DNA of 57,647 nt from Oerskovia enterophila (GTDB lineage: Bacteria; Actinomycetota; Actinomycetes; Actinomycetales; Cellulomonadaceae): the NCBI RefSeq assembly GCF_001692445.1, contig NZ_MAQA01000028.1, positions 1-57,647 of the forward strand, read 5' to 3'. The position numbers and the translations under genes are program-made. Positions 23,943 through 31,310 of the stretch are shown one piece after another (the stretch's first letter is position 1; each line of letters begins with the position of its first letter). The notes beneath the pieces are model-generated. The model worked only from the letters and a program-made list of their open reading frames with translations, was not told the DNA's origin and did not search any database.

Positions 23943-24869
23943 TCACACGTGGACCGACGACTCGGTCTCCTGCATCTCGGGGGGCTCGATCTGGAACGTG
24001 CAGTGGTCGACGTCGAAGTGCCCGCCCAGGCATTCCTTGAGCCGTCGCAGCACCGCGGTCCCCTCCCCCCGCTCGAGCATCTCGGCCTCGACCACCACGT
24101 GGGCCGACATGACGGGCACGCCCGACGTGATGGTCCAGGCGTGCAGGTCGTGGACGCCGACGACCCCGGGGATGCCCTCCATGTGCGTCCGCACCTTCTC
24201 GAGGTCGACCCCTGCCGGCGTCGACTCGAGGAGCACCGCGGCGACCTCGCGCAGGAGCGTCAGCGCGCGGGGCAGGATCATGATGCCGATCGCGACCGAG
24301 GCCAGGCCGTCGGCCCATGCGAAGCCGAGGGCGACGAACACCCCGGCGACGATCACCGCGACCGAGCCCAGGAGGTCGCCGAGCACCTCGAGGTAGGCCC
24401 CCCGGACGTTGAGGCTCTCGCCCTGACCGGCCGACAGGAGGCGGAGCCCGACCACGTTCGCGACGAGCCCGACGACCGCCACCCCGATCATGAGGCCGGC
24501 CTCGACGTGCGGGTCGGGGGCGCGGACCCGCGAGACCCCCTCGACGATCGCGAGCACCGCGACGACCCCGAGGATCAGCGCGTTGGTCATGGCCGCGAGG
24601 ATCTCCGCACGCTGCCACCCGAAGGTCCGGGTCGCCGACGCCGGGCGCGTCGCGAGCCAGCTCGCGAACAGGGCGATCCCGATCCCGGTCGCGTCGGTCA
24701 GCATGTGCCCCGCGTCGGCGAGGAGCGCGAGCGAGCCCGAGACCAGCGCACCGACGACCTCGAGGACCATCACGCCGAGCGTGATGGCCAGGACGATCAC
24801 GAGCCGACGGCGGTGCGCGCCCGTGGCGGTCGCCGCGCCGTGCGAGTGGGAGTGGGAGTGGCCGCTCAT
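23943..24869 (-). CDS. czcD: Cation diffusion facilitator (zinc/cobalt-type exporter)
   Basis: This 308-residue CDF antiporter pumps divalent metal ions out of the cytoplasm. It has a His-rich N-terminus (SGHSHSHSHG), six membrane segments, the metal site ALLADAGHMLTDATG in helix 2 and FAWADGLASVAIG in helix 5, and a C-terminal cytoplasmic domain with GVHDLHAWTITSG. Its start at ATG 24869 overlaps the stop of the ArsR regulator gene by four bases, so the two form one operon. The pairing with an ArsR sensor suggests induction by zinc, cobalt or a similar metal. The exact metal is unknown. Confidence 0.93.
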   Translation of the reverse strand: MSGHSHSHSHGAATATGAHRRRLVIVLAITLGVMVLEVVGALVSGSLALLADAGHMLTDATGIGIALFASWLATRPASATRTFGWQRAEILAAMTNALILGVVAVLAIVEGVSRVRAPDPHVEAGLMIGVAVVGLVANVVGLRLLSAGQGESLNVRGAYLEVLGDLLGSVAVIVAGVFVALGFAWADGLASVAIGIMILPRALTLLREVAAVLLESTPAGVDLEKVRTHMEGIPGVVGVHDLHAWTITSGVPVMSAHVVVEAEMLERGEGTAVLRRLKECLGGHFDVDHCTFQIEPPEMQETESSVHV

Positions 24870-25300
24870 CGCGAGCCGCCTCTGGTCGCCTCGACGACGC
24901 GCTCGGCGTCGGCCAGGATGTGCGCGACCTCGGGCCGCGCGAGCCGGTACCAGGAGGACCGTCCTTCGCGGCGCACGTCGACCAGGCCCGCGTCGCGGAG
25001 CGTCGCGAGGTGGACCGACACGGTCGACTGCGCGAGCCCGAGCTCGCTCGTCAGGTCGACGACGCGGTGCTCGGCCCGCGCCAGGAGGTGCACCATCGAG
25101 AGGCGGTGGGGCTCGGCGAGCGCGTGCAGGAGGCGGGCGACGGCCGCGTGGTCGTGCCCGGGGGCCGACGGCGGGGCCGGCTCGACCGCCACAGCGACCG
25201 GCGCACCGCCCACGTCGACCTGCTCCACCCCCGCCGCGGTGGCTGCGGCACTCCGCGAGCGGAGGTGCGTCCGCGGGTTCGTCTCACGTCTCATCGCCAT
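24866..25300 (-). CDS. ArsR/SmtB-family metal-responsive repressor
   Basis: This 144-residue DNA-binding protein has a variable 50-residue N-terminus and a winged helix-turn-helix: LLHALAEPHRLSMVHLLARAEH, VVDLTSELGLAQSTVSVHLATLRDAGLV, then the wing REGRSSWYRL. The family represses metal exporters and releases DNA when metal binds. GHDH (51-54) and C-terminal acidic/His residues could be ligands; no Cys is present. The start is ATG 25300 or ATG 25294. A dyad operator and a -10-like box lie directly upstream, so the gene probably controls itself and the exporter. Confidence 0.92.
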   Translation of the reverse strand: MAMRRETNPRTHLRSRSAAATAAGVEQVDVGGAPVAVAVEPAPPSAPGHDHAAVARLLHALAEPHRLSMVHLLARAEHRVVDLTSELGLAQSTVSVHLATLRDAGLVDVRREGRSSWYRLARPEVAHILADAERVVEATRGGSR

Positions 25301-25307
25301 GCGTCGA

Positions 25308-25327
25308 TATTATCGTCAATCGACGAT
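25308..25327 (-). promoter_or_regulatory. ArsR operator and -10 box, possibly leaderless
   Basis: ATCGTC-AATC-GACGAT (25312-25327) is an inverted repeat 12 bp upstream of the repressor start. On the minus strand, GATAAT (25313-25308) is -10-like and lies seven to eight bases from the ATG at 25300, so the transcript may begin at or very near the start codon. A bound repressor would cover this box. Confidence 0.55.
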
Positions 25328-25368
25328 GAAAGAAACCCCCGTGCACCGGCAGCGAAGCGGGCGGCTCG

Positions 25369-25731
25369 TCAGGCCCAGCCCAGCTCGTGCAGCCGGTCGT
25401 CGTCGATGCCGAAGTGGTGGGCGATCTCGTGCACGACCGTGACGACGACCTCCTCGACGACCTCCTCACGGGTCTCGCAGATCGCGAGCGTGGGACGGCG
25501 GTAGATCGTGATCCGGTCCGGGAGCGCACCCGCAGCCCACATGAGGTCCCGCTCGGTGAGTGGCACGCCCTCGTAGAGCCCCAGGAGCTCGGGGTCGTCG
25601 TCGGGGGCATCGTCCTCGACGAGCACCACGACGTTGTCCATCTGCTCGGCCAGCTCCTCCGGGATCTCGTCGAGCGCATCGCGCACCGCGTCCTCGAAGT
25701 CCTCGCGCGTCATCTCCACCACGAGCACCAT
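25369..25731 (-). CDS. Minimal zincin metallopeptidase-family protein
   Basis: This acidic protein of about 120 residues has the zinc-protease motif HEIAHHFGIDDDRLHELGW at the C-terminus (HExxH plus a downstream His), preceded by EEVVEEVVVTVV. It corresponds to the small actinobacterial possibly-zinc metallopeptidase family, often called MMP-like. The start is uncertain: ATG 25731 lies directly against GGGGAGG, whereas GTG 25722 has ideal nine-base spacing and ATG 25713 is also in frame. The substrate is unknown. It is separated from the ArsR gene by 68 bp and reads in the same direction. Confidence 0.85.
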   Translation of the reverse strand: MVLVVEMTREDFEDAVRDALDEIPEELAEQMDNVVVLVEDDAPDDDPELLGLYEGVPLTERDLMWAAGALPDRITIYRRPTLAICETREEVVEEVVVTVVHEIAHHFGIDDDRLHELGWA

Positions 25732-25815
25732 CCTCCCCTGCCGACCGGACGGAGGGGTCGCCCGGCAGGTTCGGCAACGCTTGCCGGGAGTCCGCAGCCC
25801 CGGGATCTTGCCGTT

Positions 25816-25845
25816 TTGCACCGCGCCCCCAGTTCCCCGTATGCT
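25816..25845 (+). promoter_or_regulatory. Promoter of the tRNA cluster
   Basis: TTGCAC (25816-25821) and TATGCT (25840-25845) are separated by 18 bp, a good housekeeping sigma promoter. Transcription would start about 50 bp before tRNA-Glu. Confidence 0.55.
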
Positions 25846-25904
25846 GACGGAGGTCTCTCGGCGACTCGTGCCCCGTAGGCGGTACGGGTTGTCCAGGAAA
25901 CTAG

Positions 25905-25977
25905 GCCCCCATCGTTTAGCGGCCTAGGACGCCGCCCTTTCACGGCGGTAGCACGGGTTCGAATCCCGTTGGGGGTA
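25905..25977 (+). tRNA. tRNA-Glu (anticodon TTC)
   Basis: This 73-nt cloverleaf has the acceptor GCCCCCA paired with TGGGGGT, the anticodon loop CTTTCAC (TTC), and a T-loop GGTTCGAATCC. The CCA end is not encoded. It is first in a Glu-Asp-Phe cluster; a GATCCG/CGGATC stem-loop follows at 25986-26002. Confidence 0.97.
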
Positions 25978-26065
25978 CTCGGAAAGATCCGATTAACGGA
26001 TCGGCCCGGAAGTGAGATACGATTCTCGAGGTTCGAACGGCAAAGGCCGGGAGAAACTCACGCAA

Positions 26066-26139
26066 GGCCCTGTAGCGCAGTTGGTTAGCGCGCCGCCCTG
26101 TCACGGCGGAGGTCGCGGGTTCAAGTCCCGTCAGGGTCG
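26066..26139 (+). tRNA. tRNA-Asp (anticodon GTC)
   Basis: This 74-nt cloverleaf has the acceptor GGCCCTG/CAGGGTC, the anticodon loop CTGTCAC (GTC), and a T-arm GCGGGTTCAAGTCCCGT. CCA is not encoded. Confidence 0.97.
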
Positions 26140-26152
26140 CTCGACAGCGACT

Positions 26153-26173
26153 GCCCGGTCATCACGACCGGGC
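26153..26173 (+). terminator. Stem-loop between tRNA-Asp and tRNA-Phe
   Basis: GCCCGGTC and GACCGGGC form an 8-bp stem around ATCAC, followed by TTTCG. It may be a terminator or a processing signal, since tRNA-Phe follows after 11 bp. Confidence 0.6.
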
Positions 26174-26184
26174 TTTCGTGTCAA

Positions 26185-26257
26185 GGCTCTGTAGCTCAGT
26201 TGGTAGAGCGTTCGACTGAAAATCGAAAGGTCACCGGATCGACGCCGGTCGGAGCCA
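26185..26257 (+). tRNA. tRNA-Phe (anticodon GAA)
   Basis: This 73-nt cloverleaf has the acceptor GGCTCTG/CGGAGCC, the D-loop AGCTCAGTTGGTAGAGC, the anticodon loop CTGAAAA (GAA), and a T-arm with ATCGACGC in place of the usual TTCGA. It is last in the cluster and is followed by a terminator hairpin. Confidence 0.96.
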
Positions 26258-26263
26258 CTTCCA

Positions 26264-26301
26264 CGAAAGCCCCATCTCGTTCACCCGAGGTGGGGCTTCG
26301 T
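26264..26301 (+). terminator. Terminator of the tRNA cluster
   Basis: AAGCCCCATCTCG and CGAGGTGGGGCTT pair with one G-U around TTCAC, extended by CGA/TCG. It lies just after tRNA-Phe. The remaining 250 bp to the next gene show no gene or clear site. Confidence 0.75.
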
Positions 26302-26558
26302 CGTTCCCGTGCACCCGACGCTCCGACCGTCGACCCGCACCGCGCCGCTCGACCACCACCCACGACGCCGTCTCGACACCGGCCACCCGTGCGTCCCTGG
26401 CGCATCGCACATCGGACTCCCGCTCGCACCCTCGGCGCGCGGAATTGCCCTGGACGCCGTTGACCGGTTGAGTGGGACATGAAGAACGACTCTTCGAGCC
26501 GCAGGCATCCCCTGCGTGCACGGGCGCTCCATCCGGACGTGCCAGGAAGGTGACCACC

Positions 26559-26981
26559 ATGAGCGACTGGGACGACGGGCAGACGCCTCCCCCGAACCCG
26601 AAGCCCTCGATCGGCAAGCTCGTCGAGCAGATGTCGGAGCAGGCCACGCGCCTGGTCCGCACGGAGATCGCGCTCGCCAAGAAGGAGCTGACGACCAAGG
26701 CCGCCCGATCAGGCATCGGGATCGGGATGTTCGTGGTCGCCGGCGTCCTTTCCCTGTACGCGCTCGGCTTCCTCCTGCACTCGGCCATGGTCGGCCTCGC
26801 GCACGCCGTCCCGCTGTGGCTCGCCGCGCTGATCGTCGGCGTCGCTCTGCTCCTCGTCGCCGGCCTCCTGGCGTTCGTGGGCAAGAAGCAGCTGACCAAG
26901 GGCATGCCGCCGACCCCCGAGGCGACCATCGCCAACCTCAAGGAAGACGTCGCCACCGTCAAGGAAGGACTGCGCCCGTGA
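26559..26981 (+). CDS. Phage-holin-superfamily (DUF1469/Phage_holin_3_6) membrane protein
   Basis: This 140-residue protein starts at ATG 26559 behind AGGAAGG. It has a Pro-rich N-terminus, an amphipathic helix (about 22-48, QMSEQATRLVRTEIALAKKEL), two membrane segments (about 55-80 and 88-110) and a C-terminal helix. The family is widespread in non-phage actinobacterial loci next to DUF3618 genes, as here, and is not evidence of a prophage. Its stop overlaps the next start (GTGA). The function is unknown, perhaps envelope related. Confidence 0.88.
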   Translation: MSDWDDGQTPPPNPKPSIGKLVEQMSEQATRLVRTEIALAKKELTTKAARSGIGIGMFVVAGVLSLYALGFLLHSAMVGLAHAVPLWLAALIVGVALLLVAGLLAFVGKKQLTKGMPPTPEATIANLKEDVATVKEGLRP

Positions 26982-27265
26982 GCACCGAACCGACCCAGGC
27001 CGAGCTGGAAGCCGAGATCGTACGGACCCGGGCCGAGCTCGCGAGCACGATCGACGAGCTGACCACGCGGCTCGACCCGCGCACCCAGGCCGCGAACGTG
27101 GCGCACCAGACCAAGCAGGCTGCCGCCGACACCGGGAGCTTCTTCACCGGTGGCGGGCTGCCCGAGCACGACCCGACGCGCGCGCGCAACGTGAAGATCC
27201 TCGTCACCGGGACCGTCGCGACCATCGCCCTGGTCGTCGCCGCGATCCTCCGCAAGAGGTCCTGA
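26978..27265 (+). CDS. DUF3618 protein
   Basis: This 95-residue protein starts at GTG 26978, overlapping the holin-family gene. Residues 6-33 (EAEIVRTRAELASTIDELTTRLDP) are the DUF3618 signature and form a coiled-coil-like helix. One membrane segment lies near the C-terminus (about 74-91), followed by RKRS. The partner gene upstream and the strict coupling suggest the two proteins act together at the membrane. A GC-rich hairpin follows. Confidence 0.9.
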   Translation: MSTEPTQAELEAEIVRTRAELASTIDELTTRLDPRTQAANVAHQTKQAAADTGSFFTGGGLPEHDPTRARNVKILVTGTVATIALVVAAILRKRS

Positions 27266-27284
27266 CCGGCCCTGAACACGACCG

Positions 27285-27309
27285 AGCCCGGCGCCACCGG
27301 CGCCGGGCT
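27285..27309 (+). terminator. 11-bp perfect hairpin
   Basis: AGCCCGGCGCC and GGCGCCGGGCT enclose a three-base loop 19 bp after the DUF3618 stop. No T-run follows. Confidence 0.7.
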
Positions 27310-27430
27310 GTCGGCTGGTCGAAGTGGAAGAGGCTGCGGACGCGACGGGGAGCACCGGGAAACTGATCCCGGAGCTCCTCAACGGACCGACAGCGTGGGC
27401 TGGGCGCAGGAGTGTCCACCGCGCCGTCGG

Positions 27431-27643
27431 TCAGCCCTTGTCGACGCCCTCGGCGTTCTCGCTCGCGGCACCCAGGAGTGCGCGGACCTCGGACTCGCGG
27501 TAGCGACGATGCCCCCCGAGGGTCCGGATCGACGACAGCTTGCCGGCCTTGGCCCAGCGAGTGACGGTCTTGGGATCGACGCGGAACAGGCTCGCGACCT
27601 CGGCCGGTGTGAGCAGAACTTCGGACTCTCCATGGACGGACAT
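27431..27643 (-). CDS. bldC: BldC-type MerR-like transcriptional regulator
   Basis: This 70-residue DNA-binding protein starts at ATG 27643 (GTG 27646 is also in frame) behind AGGAGGAGG. Residues 9-50 (LLTPAEVASLFRVDPKTVTR, then WAKAGKLSSIRTLGGHRRYR) are nearly identical to Streptomyces BldC as I recall it. BldC is a stand-alone MerR-like winged helix that binds as head-to-tail oligomers to direct repeats and controls development. In this probably non-sporulating organism its targets are unknown. The bldC / DUF3073 / purM / purF arrangement matches the one in Streptomyces, which supports orthology. Confidence 0.93.
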   Translation of the reverse strand: MSVHGESEVLLTPAEVASLFRVDPKTVTRWAKAGKLSSIRTLGGHRRYRESEVRALLGAASENAEGVDKG

Positions 27644-28081
27644 CACTGCACCTCCTCCTAGCGACTGGCTGGTCCGACGGTGACGTCGGAACGCGACGAC
27701 AGCACTGCGCTAGCCCCTCTATTGTCGCAGCATGACGATTTTGGGCGACTTGGCAGACAGGGTGAATTAGACGGGGTATGGCCGGTACAGGTGATTCGGC
27801 CTCGCCGGGGGCCGTCGCGGCGGAGGCTCCGCGCGGAGCCGAACCACCTCCTCGCCACCCCCGGCACAGGCCGCTCACCCGTGCCCGCCGGGCTCGCGAA
27901 GCGCTCCCTCGGCCACGTCGTTGTGTGGAGACAGTGTGACAAGGCACCCGTTCGGAGCATCCGAGTGGCTGGAATGTATCCCGAGCATGTACCGTTGGAC
28001 TCTGAACAGACGAAACAACACCCCGGGGCCGCACGTCTGAGTACGTTGCCGCCCCGCTTCTACGTTGAGGGGGTCGGAGCC
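27644..28081. other. 438-bp divergent region between bldC and the DUF3073 gene
   Basis: No gene is supported here. The stretch is mixed in composition, with A/T-richer patches near 27720-27780 and 27960-28020 that probably hold the two promoters. I could not assign -35/-10 pairs with confidence. The DUF3073 start is preceded by GAGGGGGTCGGAGCC. Confidence 0.5.
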
Positions 28082-28294
28082 ATGGGCCGCGGCCGTCAGA
28101 AGGCTAAGCAGACCAAGGTCGCTCGTGCGCTGAAGTACTACAGCCCCGAGACGAACTACCAAGCTCTCGAACAAGAGCTCACCGGTCATAGCCACACGGA
28201 TCTCGCGACAGATCCTCGCTACGGAGCGAGGTCTTCCGAGGACAACAACGGAGACTACGACCAGCCGTTCGCCGGCTGGTCCGACGACCGCTGA
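28082..28294 (+). CDS. DUF3073 protein
   Basis: This 70-residue hydrophilic protein has the conserved start GRGRQKAKQTKVARALKYYS, the family signature, followed by NYQALEQEL, and it ends in an acidic segment NNGDYDQPFAGWSDDR. It is basic at the front and acidic at the back. The family is restricted to actinobacteria, almost always near purM/purF and bldC, and has no known function. The gene is followed by a strong bidirectional terminator shared with purM. Confidence 0.93.
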   Translation: MGRGRQKAKQTKVARALKYYSPETNYQALEQELTGHSHTDLATDPRYGARSSEDNNGDYDQPFAGWSDDR

Positions 28295-28397
28295 CACGAT
28301 CTCGTCCCCCTGCGACCAGCAGGCCCCAGGGGACCGCAGATCCGTATGATCGCGAGTTCGTCAGTCGACCGACCGACCCGCGAGGCGTTCCCCGTAC

Positions 28398-28459
28398 GAC
28401 GAAGGCGCGTCCTTCTCCCCCAGGCTCCAGGGCCCGAGGAAGAAGGACGCGCCTTCGTC
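28398..28459. terminator. 19-bp perfect hairpin between convergent genes
   Basis: GACGAAGGCGCGTCCTTCT (28398-28416) is exactly complementary to 28441-28459. It lies between the DUF3073 gene (plus) and purM (minus), a convergent pair, and likely ends both transcripts. Confidence 0.85.
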
Positions 28460-28469
28460 GTCACCGCAC

Positions 28470-29588
28470 TCAGTTGCGGTAGTCGCCCGTCAGACGCACC
28501 GCGCCGGCGTGCACGCCCTTGGTACCCACGACGAGGTCCTCACCGAGCGAGGAGACCGTGGTCGACTCGTCGAGAGCGCTGACCGTCCCCAGGACCCAGG
28601 CGGGCAGACCCAGCTCCGCGCACCGCGCGAGCGCCGCGTCGGCGCCGTCCGCACCCACGATCGCGACCATGCCGACGCCCAGGTTGAGCGTGTTCTCGAG
28701 GTCGCGACGAGGCACGTTGCCCAGGTCCCGCACCACGGTGAAGACCGGAGGGACGTCCCACGAGCCGCGGTCCACGGTGCCGACCAGCCCTGCCGGGAGG
28801 ACGCGGGCGAGGTTCGCCGCGAGCCCACCACCCGTGACGTGCGTGAACGCGTGGACCTGCGCGGCGTCGTCGTGCGCCAGGGCGAGGCAGTCGCTCGCGT
28901 AGACGCGCGTGGGCTCGAGGAGCTCCTCGCCGAGGGTGCGGCCGAACTCCTCGACCTCGCGGTCCAGCTCCCAGCCCGCGTGCTTGACGACCGCGCGCAC
29001 GAGCGAGTAGCCGTTCGAGTGCAGACCCGACGAGCCCAGCGCGATCAGGACGTCACCCTCACGGACACGCTCGGGGCCGAGCAGACGGTCCGCCTCGACG
29101 ACCCCGGTCGCGGCACCCGCGACGTCGTACTCGTCCTCGCCCAGGAGCCCCGGGTGCTCGGCCGTCTCGCCGCCGACGAGGGCCGTACCGGCGACCTCGC
29201 ACGCGGCCGCGATGCCGCGGACGATGCCCGCGATGCGCTCCGGGACCACCTTGCCGCATGCGATGTAGTCCGTCATGAAGAGCGGCTTGGCACCCACCAC
29301 GACGATGTCGTCGACGACCATGCCGACCAGGTCGAAGCCGATCGTGTCGTGGATGTCCAGGGCCTGCGCGATCGCGACCTTGGTGCCCACGCCGTCGGTC
29401 GACGTCGCGAGCAGCGGCTTGGTGTAGGTCGCGACCTCGCTGAAGTCGTAGAGCCCGGCGAAGCCGCCCACTCCTCCGAGGACCTGGGGGCCGTGCGTGC
29501 GGCGCACGGCGTCCTTCATCAGCTCGACGGCCTTGTCGCCCGCCTCGGTGTCGACACCGGCTGCGGCGTACGTGAGACCTTCAGACAC
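28470..29588 (-). CDS. purM: Phosphoribosylformylglycinamidine cyclo-ligase (AIR synthase)
   Basis: This 372-residue cytosolic enzyme closes the imidazole ring in the fifth step of purine synthesis, using ATP. It shows the N-terminal YAAAGVDTEAGDKAVELMK, the ATP-binding segment LLATSTDGVGTKVAIA, ALVGGETAEHPG, and HAFTHVTGGGLAANL. The length is usual for the family, with a slightly extended C-terminus. It is 57 bp after purF on the same strand, so the two are probably one operon. Confidence 0.96.
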   Translation of the reverse strand: MSEGLTYAAAGVDTEAGDKAVELMKDAVRRTHGPQVLGGVGGFAGLYDFSEVATYTKPLLATSTDGVGTKVAIAQALDIHDTIGFDLVGMVVDDIVVVGAKPLFMTDYIACGKVVPERIAGIVRGIAAACEVAGTALVGGETAEHPGLLGEDEYDVAGAATGVVEADRLLGPERVREGDVLIALGSSGLHSNGYSLVRAVVKHAGWELDREVEEFGRTLGEELLEPTRVYASDCLALAHDDAAQVHAFTHVTGGGLAANLARVLPAGLVGTVDRGSWDVPPVFTVVRDLGNVPRRDLENTLNLGVGMVAIVGADGADAALARCAELGLPAWVLGTVSALDESTTVSSLGEDLVVGTKGVHAGAVRLTGDYRN

Positions 29589-29645
29589 GAATGAACTCCT
29601 GGTGGTTGCGGCGCGCCCGGCGTCCGGGCGGTGCGTCGTACGGGG

Positions 29646-31193
29646 TCAGGGGTGGTCGAGGGCGGTCCCGCCGCCCACTCCCACGGAGAGCGAGCGCAGA
29701 CCGTCCTCGGGGGCACCGAGCGGGAGCTCGGCCTGCTCGAGGAGGTGCTTGCCCAGCTGGTCGTCCGGCGGCAGCTCGATGGGGTACTTCCCGGTGAAGC
29801 AGGCGGTGCACAGCTGCGACGCCGACTGCTCGGTCGCCGCGATCATGCCTTCCTCCGAGATGTAGCCGAGGGTGTCCGCGCCCAGCGAGGCGCCGACCTC
29901 GTCCGGGGACAGGCCGTTCGCGATGAGCTCGGCACGGGACGCGAAGTCGATCCCGTAGAAGCAGGGCCACTTGACGGGCGGGGAGCTGATCCGGACGTGG
30001 ACCTCGGCTGCTCCGGCCTCGCGGAGCATGCGGATCAGTGCGCGCTGCGTGTTGCCGCGGACGATCGAGTCGTCCACGACGACGAGGCGCTTGCCCCGGA
30101 TCACGTCCCGCAGAGGGTTCAGCTTGAGCCGGATCCCGAGCTGGCGCAGGGTGTCCGAGGGCTGGATGAAGGTGCGTCCGACATAGGCGTTCTTGGTCAG
30201 CCCCTGCCCGAACGGGATACCCGACTCCTGCGCGTACCCGACGGCCGCGGGCGTCCCGGACTCCGGGACCGGGATCACGAGGTCCGCCTCGATGCCGTGC
30301 TCGCGGGCGAGCTGGCGTCCCATCTCGACACGCGCCGCGTGGACCGAGCGACCGTTGATCGAGGTGTCCGGGCGCGCGAGGTAGACGTACTCGAAGACGC
30401 AGCCCGCACGCTCGACCGGCGCGAACCGCTGCGAACGCAGGCCGTCGCCGTCGATCGCGATGAGCTCGCCGGGCTCGACCTCACGGACGAACGAGGCGCC
30501 CACGATGTCGAGGGCCGGGGTCTCGCTCGCGACGACCCAGCCGCGCTCGAGGCGCCCCAGCACGAGGGGGCGCACACCCTGCGGGTCGCGCGCCGCGTAG
30601 AGCGTCTTCTCGTCCATGAAGACGAGGCTGAAGGCACCGCGGAGACGAGGGAGGACCTCCATCGCGGTGTCCTCGAGAGAGTGGTCGTCGTCGCCCGCGA
30701 AGAGCGCGGTGATGAGCGCCGTGTCGGTCGTGTTGCCACGGGCCAGCTCGCCCCGGCGCTGCGCGCCGTAGCGCTCGGCGACGAGGTTCACGAGCTCTGC
30801 CGAGTTGGTCAGGTTGCCGTTGTGGCCCAGGGCCACCGTCCCGGCGGACGTCGCGCCGAGCGTCGGCTGCGCGTTCTCCCAGGTCACCCCACCCGTGGTG
30901 GAGTACCGGCAGTGCCCGACGGCGATGTGCCCGGTCAGGGCGTTCAGCGCACGCTCGTCGAAGACCTGGGAGACGAGTCCCATGTCCTTGTAGACGAGGA
31001 TCTGCTCACCATTGCTGGTCGCGATCCCGGCTGATTCCTGACCGCGGTGCTGCAACGAGTACAGACCGAAGTAGGCAAGCTTGGCGACCTCTTCGCCGGG
31101 CGCCCAGACACCGAAGACGCCGCAAGCGTCCTGAGGGCCTTTCTCGCCGGGCATGAGGTCGTGGTTAAGAAGTCCATCTCCGCGGGGGGCCAC
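29646..31193 (-). CDS. purF: Amidophosphoribosyltransferase
   Basis: This 515-residue enzyme catalyses the first committed step of purine synthesis, making phosphoribosylamine from PRPP and glutamine. It starts at GTG 31193 (preceded by GGAG), because the resulting APRGDGLLNHDLMPGEKG matches the propeptide of actinomycete PurF; ATG 31154 is the alternative. Cleavage would expose the catalytic Cys of CGVFG. The glutamine amidotransferase domain (LQHRGQESAG, GHCRYSTTG) is followed by the PRPP site VVVDDSIVRGNT. It is cotranscribed with purM downstream. Confidence 0.96.
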   Translation of the reverse strand: MAPRGDGLLNHDLMPGEKGPQDACGVFGVWAPGEEVAKLAYFGLYSLQHRGQESAGIATSNGEQILVYKDMGLVSQVFDERALNALTGHIAVGHCRYSTTGGVTWENAQPTLGATSAGTVALGHNGNLTNSAELVNLVAERYGAQRRGELARGNTTDTALITALFAGDDDHSLEDTAMEVLPRLRGAFSLVFMDEKTLYAARDPQGVRPLVLGRLERGWVVASETPALDIVGASFVREVEPGELIAIDGDGLRSQRFAPVERAGCVFEYVYLARPDTSINGRSVHAARVEMGRQLAREHGIEADLVIPVPESGTPAAVGYAQESGIPFGQGLTKNAYVGRTFIQPSDTLRQLGIRLKLNPLRDVIRGKRLVVVDDSIVRGNTQRALIRMLREAGAAEVHVRISSPPVKWPCFYGIDFASRAELIANGLSPDEVGASLGADTLGYISEEGMIAATEQSASQLCTACFTGKYPIELPPDDQLGKHLLEQAELPLGAPEDGLRSLSVGVGGGTALDHP

Positions 31194-31310
31194 GGCTCCA
31201 GTCTCCCATACGGTCGCCGTTCGCCAGAAGCCGCGATCAGGGGATGGACCGCTCGCCCCGACGCAGGCCCGCCCCTGTACGTGCCCCACCGTGGTCGCTA
31301 CCCTCACGCA

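Noticed and set aside
26559-27265. Phage holin as evidence of a prophage
   Set aside because: The holin-superfamily/DUF3618 pair is common in chromosomal actinobacterial loci, and no other phage genes are present.
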